A DNA stretch of 64,000 bases, from NCBI GenBank assembly GCA_905182255.1, contig CAJJAH010000001.1, positions 124,001 to 188,000 of the forward strand. Reading direction: 5' to 3'. Positions 1-9,047 of the stretch are shown here, piece by piece. The position numbers and the translations under genes were made by a program. Below the pieces are notes generated by a model. That model saw nothing but the letters and a program-made list of their open reading frames with translations. It did not search any database and was not told the origin of the DNA. Source of the stretch: Cryomorphaceae bacterium BACL11 MAG-121001-bin54 (GTDB lineage: Bacteria; Bacteroidota; Bacteroidia; Flavobacteriales; BACL11). The stretch's first letter is position 1; each line of letters begins with the position of its first letter.

Positions 1-326
1 TGGGAATGATTATATTAAATATTGATATTTCTGAAGGTACTCCTTCCACTCAATTAGGCCCAAGTATGGGAATGGAAGCTACCTCTCTATCCCGCTCAAT
101 AAACAAACTAGAAGATGCAGGAGTTATTGAAAGAAAGGATGATCCAAATGATAAGCGTAAATCAGTTATCCACTTAACACAATTAGGCATGGACTGGCGT
201 GAAGTAGCAAAGGGAGTAGTAATAGATTTTAACGAATCAATTCAATCACACTTTGAAGAAGAGGAAATGGAGACTTTCTTTGCAATACTAAAAAAGATAA
301 ACAAAATTATAGATGAAAAAAAATAG
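1..326 (+). CDS. MarR-family transcriptional regulator, 5'-truncated by the window edge
   Basis: The reading frame is already open at the left edge (codons in phase from base 3), so the methionine at base 6 is internal and the true start lies outside. The visible ~107 residues hold the recognition helix (TSLSRSINKLEDAGVIER), the wing with the family's D-x-N-D-x-R pattern (DPNDKRK) and a C-terminal dimerisation helix, as in MarR proteins. Its last 14 bases overlap the start of the beta-oxidation gene at 313, so the two are translationally coupled. MarR proteins usually bind small ligands, and in this position the obvious inference is a regulator of the downstream fatty-acid genes sensing an acyl-CoA or related compound; the sequence does not prove this. 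Confidence 0.88.
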   Translation, partial: GMIILNIDISEGTPSTQLGPSMGMEATSLSRSINKLEDAGVIERKDDPNDKRKSVIHLTQLGMDWREVAKGVVIDFNESIQSHFEEEEMETFFAILKKINKIIDEKK

Positions 327-2703
327 ACACATTAATAAAGTAGCAGTTATAGGCTCTGGAATTATGGGATCACGAATTGCTTGCCATTTTGCAAATATTG
401 GAGTAGAAGTTTTACTCTTGGATATTGTTCCTTTTGATTTAACAGAAGAACAAAAACAAGATAAAACAATAAGAAACTCCATTGTAAATGACGCTTTAAA
501 AAGTACCTTAAAAAACAAACCCTCTCCTATATATAGTAAGGAGTTTGTAATTAGAATTACAACAGGAAACTTGGAGGATGATTTGCATAAAATTGCAGAT
601 GTTGATTGGATTATTGAGGTAGTAATAGAAAGACTTGATATTAAAAAACAAGTTTTTGAAAAAATAGAAAAATTCAGAAAAGAGGGAACTCTAATTTCTT
701 CTAACACTTCAGGGATTCCTATTGAAAGTATGATTGACGGAAGGTCAGATGATTTCCAAAAACACTTTTGCGGAACCCACTTTTTTAATCCTCCAAGATA
801 TTTAAAATTATTGGAGATTATTCCTAGCACTAGAACTGACACTGAAGTTATTGATTTCTTAATGAACTATGGAGATAAGTTTTTAGGGAAAGACATGGTA
901 CTTTGTAAGGATACTCCTGCATTTATTGCCAACAGAATTGGAGTAGCCAATATCATGTCACTATTTCATTTGGTAAAAGAGTTAGATTTAACAGTGGAAG
1001 AAGTAGATTCCTTGAGTGGACCAATTATTGGTCGTCCGAAATCTGCCACTTTCCGTACTTGCGATTTAGTAGGATTAGATACCTTGATTCATGTTGCCAA
1101 TGGCGTATATGAAAACTGCCCGGATGATGAAATGAGAAGTAATTTTGAATTACCTGATTTTATTACCAAGATGAGTAAGAATAATTGGTTAGGAGATAAA
1201 ACTCAACAAGGTTTTTATAAAAAATCGAAAGATGCAAATGGGAAAAGAGTAATTGAAGCGCTTAACTTAAAGACTTTAGAATACGCACCAAAACAAAGAG
1301 CTAAATTCGCAACTATTGGAGCAGCAAAACAAGAAGATGACCTTTTAAAGAGGTTGAAAATATTGGTAAATGGGAAAGATAAAGCCGGAGAATTTTACCG
1401 TAAATCTTTTTATTCCTCCTTTGCATATGTATCACACAGAATTCCTGAAATAACTGATGACCTTTACAAAATTGACAGAGCACTTTCTGCAGGTTTTGGA
1501 TGGGAAGTTGGTCCTTTTCAAATGTGGGATGCTTTAGATGTTGAAAAAACACTATACAAAATGGAGGAAGCAGGATACAAAGCTGCTGCTTGGGTTTATG
1601 AGATGGTAAAATCAGGAAAAAAATCTTTTTACACTACAGAAAATGGGACTTTAAATTACTATAACATTCCATCAAAAGCACAAGAGAAAGTTGCAGGAAT
1701 GGAGAATTTTATTGTTTTAGATCATATCCGTGAGAACAATACAATCTGGAGTAATTCAGGATGTAACCTTACTGATATTGGAGATGGAATTGTAAACCTA
1801 GAATGGAGAACAAAAATGAACTCTATCGGGGGAGAAGTTTTAGAAGGAATACAGAAATCCATAGAAATTACAGAGAAAAATCATAAAGGGTTGGTAATTG
1901 CAAACCAAGGAACTAATTTTTCAGTTGGAGCAAATATCGCTATGATATTTATGATGGCGATTGAACAAGAATATGAAGAAATTGATTTTGCTATTCGTGC
2001 CTTCCAAAACACAACTGGAAGAATCAGAAACTCTTCTATTCCTGTAGTAGTTGCAACACACGGAATGACTTTAGGAGGAGGTTGTGAAATTGCCTTGCAT
2101 GCCGATCATGTACAAGCCTCAGCAGAAACTTATATTGGTTTAGTTGAAATGGGAGTTGGTGTTATCCCTGGCGGTGGTGGAACAAAAGAAATGGCAAGAA
2201 GAGCATCACAAGCTTACTTTTCAGGAGATATAGAATTACCTACTATAAAAGAAAGATATTTAAATATTGGAATGGCAAAAGTTGCCACCTCAGCTCAAGA
2301 AGCAATAGAGTTGGATTTATTATTAAAGAATAGAGATAAAGTAACCATAGGATTCAACAACCTAATTACAGATGCAAAAACAGCAGCACTTAATTTAGCA
2401 AACCAAGGTTACACACAAGCTGTTCCTGAAAAGATTAAAGCTTTAGGAAAGGCAGGATTAGGAATGTTTATGGTTGGTGCTCACTCTATGCATGCCGCAG
2501 GATACATTACTGAACATGAAAAGCTAATGTCCGAAAAATTAGCTTATGCAATTTGTGGTGGTGATTTATCAGCTCCTACTTTAGTTTCCGAGCAATATCT
2601 ATTAGACCTTGAAAGAGAAGCCTTTTTATCACTTTGTGGAGAAAGAAAAACTTTGGAAAGAATTGAGCATATGTTAAAGAAGGGTAAACCATTAAGAAAT
2701 TAA
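313..2703 (+). CDS. fadN: Bifunctional 3-hydroxyacyl-CoA dehydrogenase / enoyl-CoA hydratase (FadN-like)
   Basis: 796 residues, close to the length of Bacillus subtilis FadN. The N-terminal half is an NAD-dependent 3-hydroxyacyl-CoA dehydrogenase: the dinucleotide motif GSGIMGS is at residues 14-20, and the catalytic-histidine motif THFFNPP has its His near residue 156. The C-terminal part is a crotonase fold with oxyanion-hole segments SVGAN (about 537-541) and TLGGGCE (about 587-593). This dehydrogenase-first order is that of FadN and the reverse of E. coli FadB. It would hydrate trans-2-enoyl-CoA and oxidise the 3-hydroxyacyl-CoA in the cytoplasm. It overlaps the MarR gene by 14 bases and precedes the thiolase by 4 bases, so the three form an operon. 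Confidence 0.95.
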   Translation: MKKNRHINKVAVIGSGIMGSRIACHFANIGVEVLLLDIVPFDLTEEQKQDKTIRNSIVNDALKSTLKNKPSPIYSKEFVIRITTGNLEDDLHKIADVDWIIEVVIERLDIKKQVFEKIEKFRKEGTLISSNTSGIPIESMIDGRSDDFQKHFCGTHFFNPPRYLKLLEIIPSTRTDTEVIDFLMNYGDKFLGKDMVLCKDTPAFIANRIGVANIMSLFHLVKELDLTVEEVDSLSGPIIGRPKSATFRTCDLVGLDTLIHVANGVYENCPDDEMRSNFELPDFITKMSKNNWLGDKTQQGFYKKSKDANGKRVIEALNLKTLEYAPKQRAKFATIGAAKQEDDLLKRLKILVNGKDKAGEFYRKSFYSSFAYVSHRIPEITDDLYKIDRALSAGFGWEVGPFQMWDALDVEKTLYKMEEAGYKAAAWVYEMVKSGKKSFYTTENGTLNYYNIPSKAQEKVAGMENFIVLDHIRENNTIWSNSGCNLTDIGDGIVNLEWRTKMNSIGGEVLEGIQKSIEITEKNHKGLVIANQGTNFSVGANIAMIFMMAIEQEYEEIDFAIRAFQNTTGRIRNSSIPVVVATHGMTLGGGCEIALHADHVQASAETYIGLVEMGVGVIPGGGGTKEMARRASQAYFSGDIELPTIKERYLNIGMAKVATSAQEAIELDLLLKNRDKVTIGFNNLITDAKTAALNLANQGYTQAVPEKIKALGKAGLGMFMVGAHSMHAAGYITEHEKLMSEKLAYAICGGDLSAPTLVSEQYLLDLEREAFLSLCGERKTLERIEHMLKKGKPLRN

Positions 2704-2707
2704 AATT

Positions 2708-3886
2708 ATGAATACAGCATATATAGTAGCAGGATACAGGTCGGCAGTAGGCAAGTCAGGAAAAGGAGTTTTTAAATTCACTCGCCCTGATGACTTGGCA
2801 GCAGATGTAATTAAACATTTAGTTGCATCCGTTCCTGAATTAGATAAAGATAAAATTGATGATGTAATTTGTGGAAACGCAACCCCTGAAGCAGAACAAG
2901 GATTAAATATCGGCAGAATGATTTCCTTAATGGGATTAGACACCATAAAAGTTCCAGGAATGACCGTGAACAGGTATTGTTCCTCTGGGCTAGAAACCAT
3001 TGCCATTGCAAATGCAAAAATACAAAGTGGTATGGCCGAGTGCATTATCGCAGGTGGAGTGGAATGCATGTCCCCTATCCCATTTGGAGGCTGGAGAATT
3101 ATACCAAATTATGATGTCGCAAAAAATAATTCGGATTGGTATTGGAACATGGGCCTTACTGCAGAAGCAGTTGCCAAAAAATGGAATATTAGCAGAAAAG
3201 ACCAAGATGAATTCGCTTTTAACTCTCACCAAAAAGCATTAAACGCTATTGAAAAAGGATATTTTAAAAGTGGGATTGTTCCTATTACTGTAAAAGAAAC
3301 TTACCTTGATAAAAACGAAAAGAGACAAGAAAGAGAATACATTGTAGATACTGATGAAGGACCAAGAAAAGGAGGCTCTGCTGAGGCATTAGGAAAGTTA
3401 AGAACTGTATTTGCACAAGAAGGAACAGTAACGGCAGCAAATGCTTCACAAACTTCTGATGGTGCAGCCTTTGTTTTATTAATGTCAGAAAAAATGGTGA
3501 ACGAATTAAGTGTAAAACCAATTGCAAAACTATTGAGTTATTCGGTAGCAGGGGTGGAACCAAAACACATGGGAATCGGTCCTGTAGGAGCAATACCAAT
3601 GGCACTTAAAAAAGCAGGATTAAAACTAGAAGATATTGAGCAATTTGAATTGAATGAAGCCTTTGCTTCACAATCCTTAGCGGTTATTCGTGAGTTAGGA
3701 TTAAACCCAGAAATTGTAAATGTAAATGGAGGAGCAATTGCTTTAGGACATCCACTAGGTTGCACGGGAGGAAAACTAACAGTTCAGTTGATAAACGAAA
3801 TGAAAAGAAGAAATCAAAAATACGGAATGGTTACCATGTGTGTAGGAGCAGGACAAGGTGCAGCCGGAGTATTTGAAATTCTTTAA
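2708..3886 (+). CDS. fadA: Acetyl-CoA acyltransferase (3-ketoacyl-CoA thiolase)
   Basis: 392 residues, the standard thiolase length. The acyl-accepting cysteine lies in NRYCSSG (C91), the catalytic histidine in ALGHPLG (H348) and the second catalytic cysteine in MCVGAGQG (C378); the NEAFASQ motif is also present. It cleaves 3-ketoacyl-CoA with CoA to release acetyl-CoA, the last step of the beta-oxidation cycle. The start is four bases after the stop of the fadN-like gene. Degradative thiolase is preferred over a biosynthetic acetyl-CoA acetyltransferase because of the operon context; sequence alone separates these less well. Confidence 0.95.
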   Translation: MNTAYIVAGYRSAVGKSGKGVFKFTRPDDLAADVIKHLVASVPELDKDKIDDVICGNATPEAEQGLNIGRMISLMGLDTIKVPGMTVNRYCSSGLETIAIANAKIQSGMAECIIAGGVECMSPIPFGGWRIIPNYDVAKNNSDWYWNMGLTAEAVAKKWNISRKDQDEFAFNSHQKALNAIEKGYFKSGIVPITVKETYLDKNEKRQEREYIVDTDEGPRKGGSAEALGKLRTVFAQEGTVTAANASQTSDGAAFVLLMSEKMVNELSVKPIAKLLSYSVAGVEPKHMGIGPVGAIPMALKKAGLKLEDIEQFELNEAFASQSLAVIRELGLNPEIVNVNGGAIALGHPLGCTGGKLTVQLINEMKRRNQKYGMVTMCVGAGQGAAGVFEIL

Positions 3887-3924
3887 AAAAAACCTAACAA
3901 CCAAAACCAAAAACCACTTAAATC

Positions 3925-6435
3925 ATGACCAAAAAAAGATCCTTAAACGAATACCGACAGGTAAAGGAATACACTACTCCAAAGAAAAAAAAGGCAAATA
4001 GAAATAAAGAAGGAATACACAGTTATATTGTTGATTTATCAGAAGTAGAATTAAGCGATCTTGAATTAGTAGGAGGTAAAAACGCTTCCTTAGGAGAAAT
4101 GATTCAGAATTTAAAAGGCTTAGGAGTAAATATTCCTGGAGGGTTCGCGCTTACTGTTGATGCCTATTGGGAATTTATTCGGTTTAATAAATTGGATAGC
4201 ACTATTCGTTCTCTTATTAATGGGATGAAAAAAGATGATTTAGTTTCCTTAAGAAAAACAGGATTAGAAATTAGAGAAATCATCAGAAATGGACAATGGC
4301 CTGAAGATATGAAATTAGAAATTCAGAAACGATATACGCAACTTTCTCAGGAATACGGTTCAGATATTACTGATGTAGCGGTTCGTTCTTCAGCAACAGC
4401 AGAAGATTTACCTGACGCATCCTTTGCAGGACAACAAGAAACTTATTTAAATGTAAGAGGACCTGAACAAATTCTAACTTCTGTAAGGAATTGTTTTGCA
4501 TCACTATTTACAGATAGAGCTATCTCCTACCGAGATAATTTTGGTTTTGATCATTTTGATGTTGGTCTTTCAGTTTGTGTTCAAAAAATGGTTCGTTCTG
4601 ATTTAGCATCTGCAGGTGTTGCTTTTTCTTTAGATACAGAAAGTGGTTTTAAAGATGTGGTTTTAATTAATGGTTCTTACGGACTAGGTGAAAGTGTAGT
4701 ACAAGGAACAGTTTCTCCAGATGAGTTTTTGATTTTTAAACCAACATTAAAAAATGGTTTTGAATCTATTATCGAAAAGAAGATGGGGAAAAAAGAGAAT
4801 AAAATGATTTATTCTACTGACCCAGGACAATTGGTGAAAACTGTTCATGTTGGAAACACACAACAAGATCAATTTTGTATTTCAGATAAGCAAGCCCTTC
4901 AATTAGCGGAATGGGTATGTATTATTGAGGATTATTACACTAAACTAAAAGGGCATTGGTGCCCAATGGACACTGAATGGGCAGTGGACGGACTTACAGG
5001 AAAATTATTTATCGTACAAGCTCGTCCTGAAACAATTCATTCCAGAAAAAAGGACAATGATTTAGTAGAATATAGAATTGATAATACTGAAAATGCAGCA
5101 ATTAGATTAACAGGAATTGCAGTAGGAGATAAAATAGGACAAGGAAAGGTACAAAAAATGTATTCCCTTGATGGGAGAGATGGAACTTTTGATGGTGCTG
5201 ACTTTCAGGAAGGAGATATTTTAGTTACTGAAATGACAGATCCGGATTGGGAACCAATCATGAAAAAAGCATCTGCAATTATCACCAATAAAGGAGGAAG
5301 GACTTGCCATGCAGCAATTGTTGCTCGTGAGATGGGAGTACCTGCAATAGTAGGAACAGAAAACGGAACGGAAGTCCTTTTTAACGGAGAGGAATTTACA
5401 GTAAGTTGTGCAGAAGGAGATGTTGGAAAAGTATATGAAGGAATTGTTCCTTTCAAATTGAAAAAGACAAAACTGGATAATTTACCGCAAACCAAAACTC
5501 CAATCATGTTGAATGTAGCCTCACCTGATTTAGCCTTTAAATTTGCGCAAATACCTAATGCAGGAGTAGGATTGGCAAGAGAGGAATTTATCATTAACAA
5601 CTATATACAAGCACACCCTTTAGCACTTTTAAAACACAAAGAATTAGAGGATAAAGAACTATCAGAAAAAATAAGAGTACTAATAAGAGGATTTAAAGAT
5701 GAAGAAACTTTTTTCATCAAACGACTATCCTATGGAGTGGCAAAAATTGCATCAGCATTCTACCCAAAACAAGCCATTGTAAGGATGTCCGATTTTAAAT
5801 CGAACGAATATTACAACCTTTTAGGTGGAAGTTATTTTGAGCCAACTGAAGAAAACCCAATGATTGGATGGAGAGGAGCTTCTCGTTATTATTCCGAGCA
5901 ATACGAATATGCTTTCGGGATGGAATGTAAAGCCCTAAAAAGAGTAAGAGAGAAAATGGGACTGGACAATGTTACCATTATGATTCCTTTTTGCAGAACA
6001 GTTGAGGAGTTACAAAAAGTATACAAGGTGATGAAAAAGTACGGTTTAGAAAGAGGTAAAGACGGGCTACAAGTATATTTAATGGCAGAATTACCATCTA
6101 ATATTTTGATGGCAGAAGAATTTTCTGAACTCATTGATGGGTTCTCAATCGGTTCGAACGATTTAACGCAACTTACTTTAGGATTAGACAGAGATTCATC
6201 TTTAGTAGCCCATATTTATGATGAAAGAAATCCGGCAGTAAAACGCTCTATTTCTAACCTGATAAAAGTAGCAAAAAAGACAAAAACAAAAGTTGGAATT
6301 TGTGGACAAGGTCCATCAGATTATCCAGATTTCGCACAGTTTTTAGTAGAAGAAGGAATCGATACCATTTCGGTAACTCCTGACTCTATGTTAAAAACAA
6401 TAAAAGCAATTCATAAAATAGAAACAAAAAAATAA
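3925..6435 (+). CDS. ppsA: Phosphoenolpyruvate synthase (pyruvate, water dikinase)
   Basis: 836 residues. The ATP-grasp nucleotide-binding domain comes first (VRSSATAEDLPDASFAGQQE), then the swivelling phosphohistidine domain with GGRTCHAAIVAREMGVPA (His at residue 462), then the PEP/pyruvate barrel ending in the conserved VGICGQGPSD, whose cysteine is residue 793. It converts pyruvate, ATP and water to PEP, AMP and phosphate for gluconeogenesis. Compared with E. coli PpsA, the N-terminus carries an extra ~35 mostly basic residues rich in Lys and Arg before the VGGKNASLGEM motif. The gene sits between thiolase and acyl-CoA dehydrogenase with gaps of 38 and 4 bases, so it appears to be co-transcribed with beta-oxidation. 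Confidence 0.93.
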   Translation: MTKKRSLNEYRQVKEYTTPKKKKANRNKEGIHSYIVDLSEVELSDLELVGGKNASLGEMIQNLKGLGVNIPGGFALTVDAYWEFIRFNKLDSTIRSLINGMKKDDLVSLRKTGLEIREIIRNGQWPEDMKLEIQKRYTQLSQEYGSDITDVAVRSSATAEDLPDASFAGQQETYLNVRGPEQILTSVRNCFASLFTDRAISYRDNFGFDHFDVGLSVCVQKMVRSDLASAGVAFSLDTESGFKDVVLINGSYGLGESVVQGTVSPDEFLIFKPTLKNGFESIIEKKMGKKENKMIYSTDPGQLVKTVHVGNTQQDQFCISDKQALQLAEWVCIIEDYYTKLKGHWCPMDTEWAVDGLTGKLFIVQARPETIHSRKKDNDLVEYRIDNTENAAIRLTGIAVGDKIGQGKVQKMYSLDGRDGTFDGADFQEGDILVTEMTDPDWEPIMKKASAIITNKGGRTCHAAIVAREMGVPAIVGTENGTEVLFNGEEFTVSCAEGDVGKVYEGIVPFKLKKTKLDNLPQTKTPIMLNVASPDLAFKFAQIPNAGVGLAREEFIINNYIQAHPLALLKHKELEDKELSEKIRVLIRGFKDEETFFIKRLSYGVAKIASAFYPKQAIVRMSDFKSNEYYNLLGGSYFEPTEENPMIGWRGASRYYSEQYEYAFGMECKALKRVREKMGLDNVTIMIPFCRTVEELQKVYKVMKKYGLERGKDGLQVYLMAELPSNILMAEEFSELIDGFSIGSNDLTQLTLGLDRDSSLVAHIYDERNPAVKRSISNLIKVAKKTKTKVGICGQGPSDYPDFAQFLVEEGIDTISVTPDSMLKTIKAIHKIETKK

Positions 6436-6439
6436 AACA

Positions 6440-8215
6440 ATGATAAAAGGAGGAGAGTTTTTAATTAAAGACCAAGAAGCAAAGGATATTTTTATTCCAG
6501 AAGAGTTTGGAGAGGATCAATTGATGATGGCATCTGCAACGAAAGAGTTTGTAGAAAAAGAGTTAGATCCGCATAGAGAAAGATTTGAAAAGAAAGACTA
6601 TAAACTAACAGAGGACTGCATGAAAAAAGCAGGAGAGCTAGGTCTTTTAGGGATTAGTGTGCCTGCAGAATATGGAGGAATGGGTATGCCATTCAATACT
6701 TCCGTACTTATTTGTGATAAAATTTCAGGAGCAAATGGATCATTTTCAACTGCATTTGGTGCACATACAGGAATTGGAACTTTACCAATTTTACTTTATG
6801 GTGATGATGCACAAAGAGAAAAATACTTACCTAAATTAGCCTCTGGGGAGTGGATGGGATGTTATTGTTTAACAGAACCAGGAGCGGGTTCGGATGCAAA
6901 CTCAGGAAAAACAAAAGCGGTACTTACTGAAGATGGGAAACACTACCTTATTACAGGTCAAAAAATGTGGATTTCGAATGCAGGATTTGCAAATGTATTC
7001 ATAGTATTTGCCAGAATTGAAGATGATAAAAATATTACTAGTTTCATTCTAGAAAAAGGAATGGAAGGCATTACTTTAGGAGAGGAAGAAAATAAATTAG
7101 GATTGAACTCCTCCTCTACTCGTCAAGTATTTTTTAATGATGTAAAAGTTCCTATTGAAAGCCTTTTAGGAGGTAGAGAAAATGGATTTAAAATTGCAAT
7201 GAATGCACTTAATGTGGGGAGAATTAAACTTTCGGCAGCAGTATTAGATGCTTGTAGAAGAGTAATTAGCCTTTCAACTAACTATTCTAATGAGCGTATA
7301 CAGTTCGGAATTCCTATCTCTAAATTTGGAGCGATAAAGCATAAACTAGCTGATATGGCAGTAAAAACTTTTGCAGTTGAATCGGCAACTTACCGTGCAG
7401 GTGCAGAAATTGAAAAAAATATCCAAAGATTAGAATCAGAAGGAGTAGATCTTCAGAAAGCACACCTTAAAGGAATTGAAGAATATGCAATTGAATGTTC
7501 TATCGTAAAAGTATTAGGTTCGGACACCATACAATTCTGTTCGGATGAAGGAATTCAGATTTATGGAGGAATGGGATATTCGGCAGATGCACCTATGGAG
7601 GCAGCATATCGTGATGCACGAATTTCAAGAATATACGAAGGAACAAACGAAATCAATAAAATGTTATTAGTAGGCATGATACTTAAAAAAGCCATGAAAG
7701 GCGAATTGGATATTATGACTCCAGCAATGAAAGTTGCTGAGGGCTTAATGAGTATCCCCTCTTTTAACAAACCTGATGATAGTATCCTTTTTGAAGTTGA
7801 AAAAGAACATATTAAAAAACTGAAAAGAGCAATTTTGATGTGTGCAGGAAAAGCAGCACAACATTTTGCAATGACCATTGAAAGAGAACAAGAAGTGATG
7901 ATGAACTTGGCAGATATGGTTATTGAAGTATATACTGCAGAATCTGCAATTTTAAGAGCAGAAAAACTAGTTATTAAAAATGGAGAAGAAACTACAGAAC
8001 ATCAAATTACAATGAGCAAATTATTTTTATATCAAGCCATTATAAACTGTAACCAATCAGGTGAAGAGGTGATATTATCTTTTGCAGAAGGAGACGAACA
8101 AAGAATGTTATTAATGGGATTAAAACGATTCACAAAAGGATATACCATTAACCCAAAAGAAATGAGAAGAAATATTGCAGCAAAACTAATTGAAGAAAAT
8201 AAGTATTGTTTTTAA
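6440..8215 (+). CDS. fadE: Acyl-CoA dehydrogenase (FadE/YusJ-like, long form)
   Basis: 591 residues, the long acyl-CoA dehydrogenase type found with FadN and FadA in Bacillus. The FAD/substrate region CLTEPGAGSDANSG and the FAD-contacting TGQKMWISNAGFA are present. The catalytic glutamate is in RIYEGTNEI (E400). After the usual ~400-residue core there is a further helical C-terminal domain of ~190 residues. It introduces the trans-2 double bond, the first step of the cycle, and passes electrons to electron-transfer flavoprotein, which is not encoded here. The start lies four bases after ppsA. The purine-rich AGGAGG visible here is inside the coding sequence, just after the ATG, so it is not a ribosome-binding site. 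Confidence 0.95.
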   Translation: MIKGGEFLIKDQEAKDIFIPEEFGEDQLMMASATKEFVEKELDPHRERFEKKDYKLTEDCMKKAGELGLLGISVPAEYGGMGMPFNTSVLICDKISGANGSFSTAFGAHTGIGTLPILLYGDDAQREKYLPKLASGEWMGCYCLTEPGAGSDANSGKTKAVLTEDGKHYLITGQKMWISNAGFANVFIVFARIEDDKNITSFILEKGMEGITLGEEENKLGLNSSSTRQVFFNDVKVPIESLLGGRENGFKIAMNALNVGRIKLSAAVLDACRRVISLSTNYSNERIQFGIPISKFGAIKHKLADMAVKTFAVESATYRAGAEIEKNIQRLESEGVDLQKAHLKGIEEYAIECSIVKVLGSDTIQFCSDEGIQIYGGMGYSADAPMEAAYRDARISRIYEGTNEINKMLLVGMILKKAMKGELDIMTPAMKVAEGLMSIPSFNKPDDSILFEVEKEHIKKLKRAILMCAGKAAQHFAMTIEREQEVMMNLADMVIEVYTAESAILRAEKLVIKNGEETTEHQITMSKLFLYQAIINCNQSGEEVILSFAEGDEQRMLLMGLKRFTKGYTINPKEMRRNIAAKLIEENKYCF

Positions 8216-8225
8216 GGTTTACGAA

Positions 8226-9029
8226 ATGACAAAAATCAAAAACAAAACAGTACTTATTACGGGAGGTGCTTCCGGAATTGGAAAGCTAATGAGCCGTTTG
8301 TCCTTAGCACGTAAAGCAAAAGTTATCATTTGGGATATTAATACTGAAAACATAGCAAGTACCTTAAAAGAGTTAAGTTCTTTAGGAGATATTTCTGCTT
8401 ATGTAGTGGATGTTTCTAAACTGGAAGCAATAGAAGAAGCTGCACAACAACTCATAAAAAAACATGTAAATATTGATATTATCATTAACAATGCAGGAAT
8501 AGTGGTAGGAAAATATTTTCATGAGCATAGTGCAAAAGAAATTGAAAAAACTTTAAATATTAACAGCTCCGCTCCTATGCATATTTGCAATCAGTTTTTA
8601 GGAATTATGATAAAAAATAATACCGGTCATATCTGTAATATAGCATCTTCTGCCAGCTTAATTGCTAATCCTAAGATGTCCGTTTATGCAGCTAGTAAAT
8701 GGGCAGTTTTTGGATGGTCCGATAGCTTACGATTGGAAATGAAAGAATTAAAAAAGAATATTAAAGTCACTACTATTCTGCCATATTACATTAATACTGG
8801 CATGTTTGATGGAGTACAGTCTCGAATTCCTATTTTGGATGCAGAAGCAACTGCACTAACCATTATTAAAGCAATAGAGAAGAACAAAAAAATCATTACT
8901 ATTCCTGGGTGGATTTATCGTTTTACTCGTTTCGGACAAGCCCTAATGTCAGTTAATATGTTCGATTGGTTTGCAGGAATCGTAATGGGAATCTATAAAA
9001 CCATGGATGATTTTAAAGGGCGTAAATAA
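8226..9029 (+). CDS. Short-chain dehydrogenase/reductase, probably acting on fatty alcohol/aldehyde or acyl substrates
   Basis: 267 residues from the ATG at 8226. An upstream ATG at 8190 would add 12 residues overlapping the acyl-CoA dehydrogenase; 8226 is preferred because the Rossmann strand begins as usual a few residues later. Motifs are TGGASGIG (residues 12-19), NNAG (88-91), and the triad S141, Y154 and K158 with the classical 13-residue Ser-Tyr spacing. The C-terminal end has a hydrophobic, possibly membrane-associated stretch (SVNMFDWFAGIVMGIY). Its position between acyl-CoA dehydrogenase and a class-3-like aldehyde dehydrogenase suggests lipid alcohol or aldehyde metabolism, but the substrate cannot be read from the sequence. 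Confidence 0.88.
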   Translation: MTKIKNKTVLITGGASGIGKLMSRLSLARKAKVIIWDINTENIASTLKELSSLGDISAYVVDVSKLEAIEEAAQQLIKKHVNIDIIINNAGIVVGKYFHEHSAKEIEKTLNINSSAPMHICNQFLGIMIKNNTGHICNIASSASLIANPKMSVYAASKWAVFGWSDSLRLEMKELKKNIKVTTILPYYINTGMFDGVQSRIPILDAEATALTIIKAIEKNKKIITIPGWIYRFTRFGQALMSVNMFDWFAGIVMGIYKTMDDFKGRK

Positions 9030-9035
9030 TTAGCT

Positions 9036-9043
9036 TATCTTTG
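9036..9043 (+). promoter_or_regulatory. -7 promoter element TATCTTTG, four bases before the aldehyde dehydrogenase start
   Basis: Perfect match to the Bacteroidota -7 consensus TAnnTTTG, with only AAAC between it and the ATG at 9048. A transcript starting at the normal distance would begin at or next to the ATG and so be leaderless. No TTG was found 17-23 bases upstream, so promoter activity is uncertain. Confidence 0.45.
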
Positions 9044-9047
9044 AAAC

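Noticed and set aside
2692-3605. Several antisense reading frames across the thiolase gene (and similar ones across fusA, secY and ppsA)
   Set aside because: They are shadows of strongly coding genes, lack recognisable domains and have no start-region signals.
8190-8225. Upstream ATG for the short-chain dehydrogenase
   Set aside because: It would add 12 residues that overlap the acyl-CoA dehydrogenase gene and do not fit the family; the ATG at 8226 gives a normal N-terminus.
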